44,016 bases of DNA from an uncultured Ignavibacteriales bacterium (GTDB lineage Bacteria > Bacteroidota > Ignavibacteria > Ignavibacteriales > Melioribacteraceae), in assembly GCA_947311785.1 (NCBI GenBank), contig CAMZLW010000083.1:1-44016 (forward strand). Direction: 5' to 3'. Under the pieces are notes generated by a model. That model was not told the DNA's origin. It did no database searches and was given only the letters and a program-made list of their open reading frames with translations. Position numbers and translations under genes: made by a program. Of this stretch, positions 18,092 through 26,522 are shown in pieces (the stretch's first letter is position 1; each line of letters starts with the position of its first letter).

Positions 18092-18832
18092 CTATTCTTT
18101 TAATTCAGCTTCGTTTGAAAAAATTAATTGAATTTGTTCTTCGGCAATTCTAAGGTGTTCTACCATGCTGGAGCGTGCACTCTCTGCATCTTGGTCTCTC
18201 ACAGCTTCATATATTCTATCGTGCCAAACAAGAGCTACATCTGTCGAGTTTTTTAAAACCGAATGTATTCTTGCTTTAATTGGCGGTATTAATTGCTGTA
18301 AAGGACGCATTACCAACAAAAACAACATATTTTTTGAAGCAACTGTTAATGAATCATGAAATCCTAAATCGTATTTTGCACTTTTACTTGGATTGTCGTG
18401 ATATTTATTTAAAAAATCTATATTATCTTTTATTGCTCTTAAATCTTTATCTGTTCTATTTAATGCTGCATAATATGCAATATCAGGCTCAAGAGCTTGT
18501 CGTGTATGGATTAAATCTAAAGCATACTCACCATCTAAACGATGCTTAAAAAACTTTAGTATTCCATCGGTAACATTTTTTGACGATAAATTTTTAACAA
18601 AAATTCCGCGTCCCTTTTCAACTTCTACAATTCCGTGAGTAACTAAAATTCTAATTGCTTCGCGAACAGAGGTTCTCGAAACTCCAAACTGATCGCAGAG
18701 TTCGTGTTCCGAAGGAAGCCTGTCTCCCACGCTAAGCTCTTTGCTTAAAATGGCTTCTTCAATTTTAGTAGCTACTTTCTGGCTAAGTGGTACTCTATCG
18801 CCTATATTTTTAAATAACTCTTTAACTGGCAT
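18092..18832 (-). CDS. GntR-family regulator, FadR/FCD subgroup
   Basis: 246 residues. An N-terminal winged helix (about 15-80, with GDRLPSEHELCDQFGVSRTSVREAIRIL) is followed by an all-helical FCD ligand domain (about 95-235) that keeps acidic/His metal-type positions in EPDIAYYAA, LGFHDSL and MVEHLRIAEEQI. It leads the kduI-kduD group and most likely represses it until a uronate-derived ligand binds. Several FCD regulators control hexuronate genes, but the exact ligand cannot be read here. A palindrome at 19169-19188 is a candidate operator. Confidence 0.88.
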   Translation of the reverse strand: MPVKELFKNIGDRVPLSQKVATKIEEAILSKELSVGDRLPSEHELCDQFGVSRTSVREAIRILVTHGIVEVEKGRGIFVKNLSSKNVTDGILKFFKHRLDGEYALDLIHTRQALEPDIAYYAALNRTDKDLRAIKDNIDFLNKYHDNPSKSAKYDLGFHDSLTVASKNMLFLLVMRPLQQLIPPIKARIHSVLKNSTDVALVWHDRIYEAVRDQDAESARSSMVEHLRIAEEQIQLIFSNEAELKE

Positions 18833-18860
18833 TTGTTTGCTCTTTCTATATTTTTACTAC

Positions 18861-18896
18861 ACGGCTTTGCATAACCAAAAAAAATGTGTCATGCTA
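18861..18896 (-). repeat. Second copy of the GGCTTTGCATAA / GTCATGCT repeat
   Basis: The plus strand reads ACGGCTTTGCATAACC, an A-run, then TGTGTCATGCT. This closely matches the minus strand of 6617-6670 (GCCTTTGCATAATCC followed by GCGTCATGCT). It lies exactly between the broken aldolase fragment and the regulator gene. Confidence 0.55.
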
Positions 18897-19075
18897 TCCT
18901 TTTACCAATTTGAAGTAACCCATTCCTAATCCATCTGTAGGAAATACTTTTACAATATCAGCTCCATTAAAAATTTCTGCTGGCGTGTGCATACACCAAT
19001 CATTACTGGAGCTTCATTTGAGTGTGCAACCTCAATTAAATCATAATTTGAAATTGGTGAAAACAAAAAATCATA
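18894..19075 (-). pseudogene. Decayed fragment of KDPG aldolase (eda/kdgA)
   Basis: On the minus strand two adjacent frames together give a stretch of KDPG/KHG aldolase. The first reads FLFSPISNYDLIEVAHSNE then APVMIG. After a frameshift near 18990, it continues TPAEIFNGADIVKVFPTDGL and GYFKLVKG before a TAG at 18894-18896. Conserved family features are visible: the SP loop, the TPAEI segment and the VKVFP strand. The N-terminal half with the Schiff-base lysine region is missing, and the 3' end stops where a dispersed repeat starts. KDPG aldolase is the step after KduD and KDG kinase, so this was probably once part of the same pathway cluster. Confidence 0.75.
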
Positions 19076-19241
19076 TTACATGACTTACTATAGAAATGGT
19101 GGCGTTTTCCTCAATTAAGTGTATCAAAATTTAATTGTTTTCTTCAGCACTATGTTTTAATAATACTTTATGTATGACAACATACATAATATTAAAAACA
19201 AATCCAACCCACAAGTTTGCAAACTTATTATTCTGCATAAA
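19076..19241. other. Non-coding spacer upstream of the aldolase remnant
   Basis: No gene seen. It holds an 8-bp inverted repeat (19169-19188) and a 14-bp perfect palindrome AAGTTTGCAAACTT (19213-19226) just after the cbiB stop. Confidence 0.4.
19169..19188. promoter_or_regulatory. Candidate GntR-type operator (palindrome)
   Basis: TATGTATGACAACATACATA is an 8-bp inverted repeat around ACAA. On the minus strand it contains TTGTCATACAT, which fits the loose TTGT-N3-ACAA shape bound by FadR-subgroup regulators. It lies upstream of the aldolase remnant and the regulator gene. It could equally be a short terminator after cbiB. Confidence 0.3.
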
Positions 19242-20241
19242 TCATACTATTACCAATATTAAAAGACCAACCATAGTAGAAATAATTGCGGATAGCCCAA
19301 GCAATTTAGAAGCATTCATCATATCAATAAGAGATGCAAACTCAAATTCATTTCCAATATGTTTTTTGTGAACAACACCAAACGGATAGTAAACTGAACC
19401 ACCTAATTTAACATTTAATGCTCCAGCAACAGCACTTTCGGGATGTGCCGAGTTTGGGGATGTATGATTCAATCTATCTCTTTTTGCAATTCGCAAACTA
19501 CTTTTTGCATCAAACCCAATTAGCATAGCGGAAAACGAAATAATAAAAATACTCAATCGTGCTGGAATATAATTTAGAATATCATCAAACCTTGCACTAA
19601 CCTTTCCAAATAATTCATACTTTTCGTTTCTATATCCAACCATAGAATCGAGTGTGTTAGTAACTCTATATAGATAAACAAAGGAAATTCCGAATAATAA
19701 TTGTAGATGAAAATAATTGTAGATGAAAATAATCTCCAACAAAGCTACCAATAGTAAACCAAAATATTGGGGATAAAATACCATCAACAAAGTTTTCGGC
19801 AACACTTTCGATAGTTGCTTTTATTATTTCAATTTCGTTCAACAATTCAACATCCCTACCAACAATATTTGAGAGAGATTGCTTTGCCTTATTAAGGTTT
19901 TTGTTCTGCAGGTGTTTTGCAATCTCTTTTGAATAAAGAAGCAAGCCACGAAACCCAATTGCAGAATAAAATAAAAACAAAAGGGACAGAAAAACAAGAG
20001 GTTGAAAAAAAAGCACAAGCACAAAATAGAGTGAGACTACAATTGAAATAGCTACAGACAAAGAGAGTAAAAGTAAAATTGCACCACCCCAAAAACCGTT
20101 TAAGCCAATACGCCGTAGTCCATTTTCGATTATTAAAATTATGTTACCAATTAATCTAACTGGATGGAGTTTATATTGTGGATCTGCAAAGAGAAAATCG
20201 GCACCTGCGGATAGGAACAAAAGTAATGCAGAACTAATCAT
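19242..20241 (-). pseudogene. cbiB: cbiB (adenosylcobinamide-phosphate synthase), frameshifted
   Basis: Read as one gene, the minus strand encodes CbiB: N-terminal GADFLFADPQYKLHPVRLIG, middle LLNEIEIIKATIESVAENFVDGILSP, and C-terminal NTLDSMVGYRNEKYELFGK and RDRLNHTSPNSAHPESAVAGAL, all family hallmarks. It is a multi-pass membrane protein that attaches aminopropanol (phosphate) to cobyric acid. The frame breaks at 19697-19728, where a 16-bp unit occurs twice in tandem; taking one copy away rejoins both halves in frame. The first 176 residues or so are read before the shift, then about 15 wrong codons and a stop. The start overlaps the cobD stop as ATGA. Last gene of the B12 operon. A sequencing error is less likely than a true duplication, but should be excluded. 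Confidence 0.85.
19697..19728 (-). repeat. 16-bp tandem duplication inside cbiB
   Basis: ATAATTGTAGATGAAA occurs twice head to tail (19697-19712 and 19713-19728), followed by a 5-base partial third copy. Sixteen bases is not a multiple of three, so it shifts the frame. Such units can be lost again by strand slippage. Confidence 0.9.
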
Positions 20242-21329
20242 AAATATTTCTCAATAGATTTTTTAATAGTTATGAATAACTTTTGGTTTTCGTTTTTACT
20301 TAAAATTGCAAAACGAAAATAGTTATCTGAGAGATGTTTAAAGTTTCGTGCATCTCTAACATACAAGCCGTTGGTTAGTAGTTCTCGTTGCAAATCATCC
20401 AAGTTGTTTGTGGCATTCCAACGAGCAAGAAAAAAATTTGAGTTTGTTGGAAATATTTTTATCCCAGCTAAATTAGAATATTCTATAAATAGTTTTTTAC
20501 GTTCAGCAGAAAAATATTGTTCTGTTTTTTCAACAAAACTTTTGCTATCTCTTAGATATTCTACTAATATTTCAGCCGGTCGGTTAATGCTCCAAAGAGA
20601 TTTTTCGGTTTCTAATTTTGAAATAATTTTATTGTTTGCAATTACAGCACCTAGCCTAAGCCCAGGCACTGTATAATATTTTGTAAGTGAATGAAACAGA
20701 ATTATATTACTTATAATATTTGATTTTAAAAAACTTTGCTCTTCATAATTATCAACAAACTGAATAAATGCTTCATCAAGTAATATCCATTTTGTTGGGT
20801 TTTCTTTTGAAAGAAAAAGTATCTCATCCTTTGAAAACATTGCACCAGTTGGGTTGTTTGGATGTCCAATAAATACTGCATCAGCATAGTTTAATTTTTT
20901 ATTAATTAAATCTATTGGTGGCATTGCAAAACCGTTATCAGAACTTGCATGAACGTCTATGATGGTTGTTCCTGAAATGGTTGCTGCTTGGGAGTAATCA
21001 TTAAAAGAAGGAGAAATAATTACAATGTTTTTTAAGGATAGTTTTTGTAATACAAAATAGATAAGTTCTGTAGAGCCATTGCCTGGTAAAACGTTAGAGC
21101 TATCAATGCCAAACATATCTTCGTAATATTTTTTTACACCTATTCCATTTTGCGAGGGATATTTTTTTACTTCATCAAAAAGTGAGTTCCAAATTTTCTT
21201 AACAATTGGTGGTGGTCCAAGCGGATTTACATTAACACTAAAATCTACTATCTCTTTTTGTGGAACTCCTAACCGTTTAAAATCTGCCTTATAATTTCCG
21301 CCGTGTATATAATCTTTTTCTGAAGCCAT
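20238..21329 (-). CDS. cobD: L-threonine-O-3-phosphate decarboxylase CobD (PLP enzyme)
   Basis: 363 residues, class II aminotransferase fold related to HisC. The start YIHGGNYKADFKRLG and DFSVNVNPLGPP is typical of CobD/CobC. The PLP-binding lysine is Lys217 in SLTKYYTVPGLRLG, with GHPNNPTG (155-162) and LLDEAF (183-188) for cofactor contacts. It makes (R)-1-amino-2-propanol phosphate, the linker CbiB uses. Its stop overlaps the cbiB start. It appears intact although its partner cbiB is broken. HisC is the alternative, but the start motif and context favour CobD. Confidence 0.9.
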   Translation of the reverse strand: MASEKDYIHGGNYKADFKRLGVPQKEIVDFSVNVNPLGPPPIVKKIWNSLFDEVKKYPSQNGIGVKKYYEDMFGIDSSNVLPGNGSTELIYFVLQKLSLKNIVIISPSFNDYSQAATISGTTIIDVHASSDNGFAMPPIDLINKKLNYADAVFIGHPNNPTGAMFSKDEILFLSKENPTKWILLDEAFIQFVDNYEEQSFLKSNIISNIILFHSLTKYYTVPGLRLGAVIANNKIISKLETEKSLWSINRPAEILVEYLRDSKSFVEKTEQYFSAERKKLFIEYSNLAGIKIFPTNSNFFLARWNATNNLDDLQRELLTNGLYVRDARNFKHLSDNYFRFAILSKNENQKLFITIKKSIEKYL

Positions 21330-21332
21330 TAA

Positions 21333-22844
21333 TTAAATTCCTAACAAGGTATTTACTTTTATCATATCCATATTTTCAGCGTAGTGTTGAGCTAATAAAT
21401 TATACTGCTTGTTTTTGAATTCTTTTATTTCAACATCGTTTGCAGTTGCTTTAGCTACTACTGCACTGGGTTTAAGTTTTTGTAATATGGTTCTTCTAAA
21501 ATTATTTTCATCAAATAATCCATGGATGTAGCAACCCCAAATGTTTCCTTCTTTGTTACTTGCACCATCAAAGTGCTGTGCCTCTTTATTATTCATTTCA
21601 GTAATTCTAATAATGGAGTTGCAGTTATCCCCAATATTAGTTTGCCCAAGATGGATTTCATATCCACTAATTATAGTATTGTTATATAAATATTTTCCCT
21701 TAACTTGTGCCAATGTTTTATTCTCTTCGAGTGTTGTTTCCACATTCAAGAGGTTAAATCCTGTGGTAGAGCCAACATCTCCTTCCATACCTAGTGGGTC
21801 GTTAATTGTTTTACCCAACATTTGAAAGCCTCCGCATATTCCAATAATATTACCACAGTTTTTTGCATACTGCTGAATGTGGCTTTCCCATCCTATTTTT
21901 CTCATCCACTCAATATCGAAGCGTGCATTTTTAGTGCCTGGAATTATTATTAAATCGAAACTATCTAAAGGCTCTGGATGATACAAATAAATTAACTCAA
22001 CAGAAGCATCACGTTGTAGTGGAGCAACATCTGTAAAATTAGAAATGTGAGGGAGTTTAAATACTCCTATTTTAATTTTTTCATTTTCAAATGTTCTTTC
22101 ACTTTTTACTCTGGCATCAAGAACAACACCATCTTCTGAATCGATATCAATGTTATAGAAATATGGAATTAAACCAAGCACAGGAACTCCAGTCTCTGCC
22201 TCAATATATTTAATTCCATCATCAAAAAGAGTTGCATCACCCCTAAATTTATTGATGATAATGCCTTTTACTAATTTACGGTCTTCGGGCGATATTATAT
22301 TTAGCGTTCCAATAATTTGAGCAAACACACCACCTCGGTCAATATCTGCAACAAGTATCACATCCGCATTGGCTTTGTGTGCCATTCTAAAATTTACAAT
22401 ATCTCGTTTACGTAAGTTAATTTCTGCACACGAACCAGCTCCCTCCATCACAATAAATTCATATTTGTTTTTTAATCTTTCTAAACTTTCGGATGCTTTG
22501 CCAAACAGGTAATCTGTATTGCCCCAATATTCTGTGGATAATTTATTCCCACTAGCTTTGCCTTGCAAAATAACTTGCGAACAATTATCGGCAGAGGGCT
22601 TTAGCAACACAGGGTTCATATCGGTATGTGGTTCAACACAAGCAGCTTCTGCTTGCACAACTTGTGCACGTCCCATCTCACCACCCTCTTTGGTAACAAA
22701 GGAATTATTAGACATATTTTGTGCTTTATAGGGTGCAACACTTTTGCCTACATTTCTTAACAACCTGCAAAAGGCAGTAGCCACAATGCTTTTGCCAACA
22801 TCGGAACCAGTACCAAGTATTGAAATAGCTTTTGAGTTTTTCAT
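21333..22844 (-). CDS. cobQ: Cobyric acid synthase CobQ/CbiP
   Basis: 503 residues. The N-terminal synthetase domain has P-loop-like GTGSDVGKS (11-19), then APYKAQNMSNNS and MNPVLLKPS. The C-terminal glutamine amidotransferase domain carries nucleophile Cys337 in GICGGFQMLG and a late His in CYIHGLFDE. It amidates four side chains of adenosylcobyrinic a,c-diamide using glutamine and ATP. Its start overlaps the cobS stop by 4 bp. Complete. No genes for earlier corrin ring steps are in this window, so either they are elsewhere or this enzyme works on salvaged precursors. Confidence 0.95.
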   Translation of the reverse strand: MKNSKAISILGTGSDVGKSIVATAFCRLLRNVGKSVAPYKAQNMSNNSFVTKEGGEMGRAQVVQAEAACVEPHTDMNPVLLKPSADNCSQVILQGKASGNKLSTEYWGNTDYLFGKASESLERLKNKYEFIVMEGAGSCAEINLRKRDIVNFRMAHKANADVILVADIDRGGVFAQIIGTLNIISPEDRKLVKGIIINKFRGDATLFDDGIKYIEAETGVPVLGLIPYFYNIDIDSEDGVVLDARVKSERTFENEKIKIGVFKLPHISNFTDVAPLQRDASVELIYLYHPEPLDSFDLIIIPGTKNARFDIEWMRKIGWESHIQQYAKNCGNIIGICGGFQMLGKTINDPLGMEGDVGSTTGFNLLNVETTLEENKTLAQVKGKYLYNNTIISGYEIHLGQTNIGDNCNSIIRITEMNNKEAQHFDGASNKEGNIWGCYIHGLFDENNFRRTILQKLKPSAVVAKATANDVEIKEFKNKQYNLLAQHYAENMDMIKVNTLLGI

Positions 22845-23611
22845 AGTTTTGTAAAAATATTTATAGAATTATAAAATAGTGCAACAGCAAACAACATTGA
22901 AATTTCAACAAATTCCGAACCAGCTCCGAGTAAATCTCCTGTTATACCACTAAAATATTTTTTGCACCATTGTTTCCAAAGAGATGCAAATAGAAATCCT
23001 AAAAAGAAAATTAGTATTGCAGAGATACTTCCAACAAAATAAAGCAACACTATACTTACTATAAATGCAATAATTAAATGTTTCTTTGTAGCACCTTTAA
23101 TTATTGGTTCGCCAGTTCCACCCTCTGCACGTGCGTATGATAGCGATACAGATAAATAGACCATTGAGAATCTGGAAGAAATGTAAGCTGTAAATAATCC
23201 AATTATGGCTAAGTTTAAATCAAGCAACTTAACAACTGCAATCCATTTTACAAGTAGCAAGAGTGAAATTGCAACAACACCAAAAGCCCCACTATTTGAA
23301 TCTTTCATTATAGCTAACATTCTTTCTTTGTTTGGTTTAACTCCGAGTGAATCAGCCCAGTCGGCAAATCCGTCAAGGTGCAAAGCCCCAGTGAGGATTG
23401 TTCCGCAAAGTATTATTAAAAAAGCAACCCCTTCATTCCAGTTGGGGCTTAAAATTTTATTAAAAAAGAAAACTATTCCACTTAAAAATGTAGCAAGTAA
23501 AAATCCTACAACAGGAAACCAAGTTAAAGAAGATGCAAGTTTTTTTGCATCCTTACCCCAAATGGGAATTCGTGTTAAAGTCCGCATTGCTGAAACAAAT
23601 CCGTTAATCAT
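22841..23611 (-). CDS. cobS: Cobalamin synthase CobS
   Basis: 256 residues from ATG 23611. A longer in-frame start at 23674 would add 21 residues lying inside cobT, but CobS proteins begin like MINGFVSAMRTLTRIP. The chosen start overlaps the cobT stop by 8 bp. Multi-pass membrane protein with the motif GALHLDGFADWADSLG, which holds the acidic metal-binding residues, and a late GDLLGAGSEFVEI. It joins AdoCbi-GDP to the alpha-ribazole (phosphate) base at the inner membrane. No missing residues noted. Confidence 0.93.
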   Translation of the reverse strand: MINGFVSAMRTLTRIPIWGKDAKKLASSLTWFPVVGFLLATFLSGIVFFFNKILSPNWNEGVAFLIILCGTILTGALHLDGFADWADSLGVKPNKERMLAIMKDSNSGAFGVVAISLLLLVKWIAVVKLLDLNLAIIGLFTAYISSRFSMVYLSVSLSYARAEGGTGEPIIKGATKKHLIIAFIVSIVLLYFVGSISAILIFFLGFLFASLWKQWCKKYFSGITGDLLGAGSEFVEISMLFAVALFYNSINIFTKL

Positions 23612-24656
23612 TATTTGAAACTCCAGCAGAATCAAACGTAGCCATTTCGTTATATATTTTAACAGATGCTTCAATTAAACTAATTGTTAATGCTGCACCG
23701 GTTCCTTCGCCCAATCTCATATTTAAGTCTATAGTTGGTTCAACATTAAATAAGCTATAAAATGTTTTATGTCCTTTCTCGGCTGATTTATGGCTATAAA
23801 ATAAATAGTCATTAATTTCCGAATTCATTTTACAAGCCACTAATGCTGCTGCTGAAGAAATAAACCCATCTACAACAATTGGAATTTGATTTGATGCGGC
23901 TCCAATAATTAACCCAACAATTCCAGCAATTTCTAAACCACCAATGGCAGCAAGGGTGTTTAGTGGAGTTGTCAAATTATTTTTGTTCACATCAAGTACT
24001 TTTTTAATTATAGCAATTTTGTTTTGTAATTGGTCATCGTTAATCCCGGTTCCGCGTCCCGTTATTTTTTCTACACTACATGGCAAGAGTGTTGCAAAAA
24101 GTGCAGAAGCAGATGTGGTATTCCCAATTCCCATTTCGCCGGTTCCAAGAATATTAATTCCATCAGCTTTTGCGTTTTCGGCAAGTTTTATACCAACCTC
24201 AATTGCTTGCACTGTTTCATCTACAGTCATGGCAGTTCCTATAGCCATATTATCTGTTCCACTTTTAACTTTGTAGCTTAATAACTCTGGATGTTCTAAG
24301 GTACCATCAACACCTACATCCACAACTTTTAAATCAGCCCCAATGTGTTTTGCAAGCACACTAATTGCAGCTCCGCCACCAAGTATATTATAAACCATCT
24401 GAACTGTTACCTCTTTGGGAAATGCCGATACACCTTCGGCTGTAACCCCGTGGTCTCCTGCAAAAAGAACAATTCTTTTCTTCTCTAATTTTGGATTGGT
24501 AGTATTTGTTGTTAAACAATATTGCATTGCCATATCTTCTAGTTTACCAAGGCTACCAATAGGTTTTGTTAACGAGTTTAAATGATTTTGAATGTCATTT
24601 TTAAAATTTTTAGGAATTGGTTTAATTGATTGTAAAGATGCATTAAGTCTGTTCAT
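23604..24656 (-). CDS. cobT: Nicotinate-nucleotide-DMB phosphoribosyltransferase CobT
   Basis: 350 residues. Conserved blocks include LTKPIGSLGKLEDMA, FAGDHGVTAEGVSAFP, TGEMGIGNTTSA and the C-terminal LGEGTGAAL. The catalytic glutamate falls at Glu317, the same number as in the Salmonella enzyme. It activates the lower-ligand base (such as dimethylbenzimidazole) to its riboside phosphate. It sits between cobU and cobS. Base preference cannot be read from sequence. Full length and intact. Confidence 0.95.
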   Translation of the reverse strand: MNRLNASLQSIKPIPKNFKNDIQNHLNSLTKPIGSLGKLEDMAMQYCLTTNTTNPKLEKKRIVLFAGDHGVTAEGVSAFPKEVTVQMVYNILGGGAAISVLAKHIGADLKVVDVGVDGTLEHPELLSYKVKSGTDNMAIGTAMTVDETVQAIEVGIKLAENAKADGINILGTGEMGIGNTTSASALFATLLPCSVEKITGRGTGINDDQLQNKIAIIKKVLDVNKNNLTTPLNTLAAIGGLEIAGIVGLIIGAASNQIPIVVDGFISSAAALVACKMNSEINDYLFYSHKSAEKGHKTFYSLFNVEPTIDLNMRLGEGTGAALTISLIEASVKIYNEMATFDSAGVSNND

Positions 24657-24659
24657 TAG

Positions 24660-25178
24660 TTATCCTTTAATATTTATTGAAATTCCACTAACCATTAGTA
24701 TTGCTTCATCTGCAATACTGGCAAGCCTTTGGTTGACAAACCCCGCAAGGTCTCTATAATGGCGAGATAATTTATTTTCTGGTATTATTCCCATACCTAC
24801 TTCGTTTGTTACAATAATAATATCGCATTTTGCATTAGGGAGTATTTTGTAAAAATCATTTAACTCGCAAAATTCTGTTTTATCTTCACCATCTTTGAAT
24901 AATAAATTTCCGAGCCAAACAGATATACAATCAATTATAATTACTTCAACTTTTGTTTCAAGTTCTGCAATTGCTTTGTGTAGATTATGTGGTTCTTCGA
25001 TTGTAATAAAATTATTTTTTCTTTCTTCCTGATGTTTTTTAATTCTGCTTTTCATTTCATCATCAAATGGTATTGCCGTAGCAATAAAGCCACGCTTTTC
25101 GTAATTCATTGCCCTCGTAAGTGCATATCTACTTTTACCACTTCGTGAACCACCAGTTATAAATGTTATTTTACTCAT
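24660..25178 (-). CDS. cobU: Adenosylcobinamide kinase/guanylyltransferase CobU
   Basis: 172 residues. P-loop GGSRSGKS (9-16), the likely guanylylated His49 in RIKKHQEER, and EVGMGIIPENKLSRHYRDLAG near the end, all typical. It phosphorylates adenosylcobinamide and transfers GMP from GTP to give AdoCbi-GDP. It can also accept cobinamide phosphate directly, which is what the CbiR-like enzyme next door is thought to make. Its start overlaps the cbiR stop as ATGA. Confidence 0.95.
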   Translation of the reverse strand: MSKITFITGGSRSGKSRYALTRAMNYEKRGFIATAIPFDDEMKSRIKKHQEERKNNFITIEEPHNLHKAIAELETKVEVIIIDCISVWLGNLLFKDGEDKTEFCELNDFYKILPNAKCDIIIVTNEVGMGIIPENKLSRHYRDLAGFVNQRLASIADEAILMVSGISINIKG

Positions 25179-25969
25179 TTTAAATATCCTTTTAAAATAT
25201 TTTTCGAAGCAATAAAATCAGATTCACTAAATATCTCTATTGTTACAATTCTGTTTTTAATTTTATGTTTTGTTAGCGTTAAAATTATATATTCCATTGT
25301 CGATTTTGGTAAGTGGCTTATATCCTTATGGTCTTTACCCTCAACTATACCGTGCAAATGTATAACTTTAGTTTTATCCAAATATTTTATTAGATGCTCT
25401 TCAAAAGAGAAACCATAAATTATTAAATGTCCTATATCTAAACAGACTGAAAGATTAAATTCATTAATTAAGTCATCCAAATAATGGAATGGATAGCTTA
25501 ATGTTTCAATGCAAAGTAATGTAGGGTCAACCCCACTTTGAATTAGTTCCACAATAGATTTTCGTAATGAAGGCAACCAATCCTCTATTGTTTCTGTTGA
25601 GCCTTCGCCCATTATATTTGGATTGCCCGTTAGGTGTAAAATGTATGCGAGTGGATTAACCGCACTCATTAAATTTATTGTACGTAAACATTTTTGCACA
25701 GAATTAGTTCGCATAGATTCATCCAATGCACCAAGTGCAATATCTACTGGCAAATGAATGTTATATGTCAAATTGTTTTTGTTTGCAAGTCTTTTCATTT
25801 CGCTAATAGTGTTACTATCAGGAAGGTTTGAAATTTCGTCTGATTCAAAAAGAAGTATTTCAATATCATCTACTTTATTCGCTAAATATTTTATGTTCGG
25901 AATAATTTTATCTGGAATAATGTATGATGAAGTTCCTATACGGAATGGAAATTTGTTTTTAATGCTCAT
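25175..25969 (-). CDS. cbiR: CbiR-like cobamide-remodelling hydrolase (AP endonuclease 2 fold)
   Basis: 264 residues, TIM-barrel of the AP-endonuclease-2/sugar phosphate isomerase superfamily. Metal-site-like residues line the barrel: His72 (NIHLP), His112 (YILHLTGNP), Glu155 (LLCIETLSYP), Asp178 and His181 (CLDIGHL), His204/His206 (VIHLHG), Glu245 (VTIEIF). CbiR, described from Akkermansia, belongs to this superfamily and removes the lower ligand of imported cobamides, as I recall leaving cobinamide phosphate. Position between cobO and cobU inside a riboswitch-led B12 operon strongly supports that role. The call rests on fold plus context; without the context it would be only a TIM-barrel hydrolase/isomerase. 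Confidence 0.72.
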   Translation of the reverse strand: MSIKNKFPFRIGTSSYIIPDKIIPNIKYLANKVDDIEILLFESDEISNLPDSNTISEMKRLANKNNLTYNIHLPVDIALGALDESMRTNSVQKCLRTINLMSAVNPLAYILHLTGNPNIMGEGSTETIEDWLPSLRKSIVELIQSGVDPTLLCIETLSYPFHYLDDLINEFNLSVCLDIGHLIIYGFSFEEHLIKYLDKTKVIHLHGIVEGKDHKDISHLPKSTMEYIILTLTKHKIKNRIVTIEIFSESDFIASKNILKGYLK

Positions 25970-25971
25970 AT

Positions 25972-26487
25972 TTATTTTTCAATTCCTACACGAGCCACTA
26001 CACCTTTTTGGTAGTAGTGTTTAACCTCTTTCATTTCAGTAACCAAATCTGCTTTTTCAATTACATTAGGAGAGGCATATCGCCCTGTAATTATAAGCTC
26101 AATACCACTTGGCTTGTTCTCCATCAGTTCAATTAAATCATCTTCATCAATAAGATTATAAGAAATAGCAATGTTGATTTCATCAAGAATTATCAAATCA
26201 TATTTTTCCGATTTTACAATTTGTCTAATTTCCTCGAACCCATGTTGTGCAATATCAATATCCTCTTGCTTAGATTTTCTTTTAATAAAACAACCTCTAC
26301 CATATTGTTTTAGAGTAATTGAATCATCAAATTTTTTTATTGCATCTAACTCGCTATACTTCATCCCTTTTACAAATTGTGCAATGTATGTTTTTAACCC
26401 AGCACCAGTAGCACGTAGTGCAAGACCAAATGCAGCCGTAGTTTTGCCTTTCCCATCGCCTGTATAAACATGTATGTAACCTTTCAT
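25972..26487 (-). CDS. cobO: Cob(I)alamin adenosyltransferase CobO (CobA/BtuR type)
   Basis: 171 residues. P-loop GDGKGKTT near the N-terminus (10-17) within the family start GYIHVYTGDGKGKTTAAFGL, followed by KYDLIILDEINIAI and ELIITGRYA. It transfers the adenosyl group of ATP to reduced corrinoid cobalt. In this operon it would adenosylate corrinoids brought in by BtuB/BtuCDF before CbiR and CobU act. It ends 2 bp before the cbiR start. Complete. Confidence 0.95.
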   Translation of the reverse strand: MKGYIHVYTGDGKGKTTAAFGLALRATGAGLKTYIAQFVKGMKYSELDAIKKFDDSITLKQYGRGCFIKRKSKQEDIDIAQHGFEEIRQIVKSEKYDLIILDEINIAISYNLIDEDDLIELMENKPSGIELIITGRYASPNVIEKADLVTEMKEVKHYYQKGVVARVGIEK

Positions 26488-26522
26488 ATATTCCTTTGTG
26501 TGTAGTTTTAAAAATTTTGTTG

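Noticed and set aside
19213-19226. 14-bp perfect palindrome AAGTTTGCAAACTT after cbiB
   Set aside because: Too short and AT-rich, with no second copy noticed; no function can be supported.
23612-23674. Longer start for cobS
   Set aside because: The extra 21 residues lie inside cobT and are absent from the usual CobS N-terminus, which matches the ATG at 23611.
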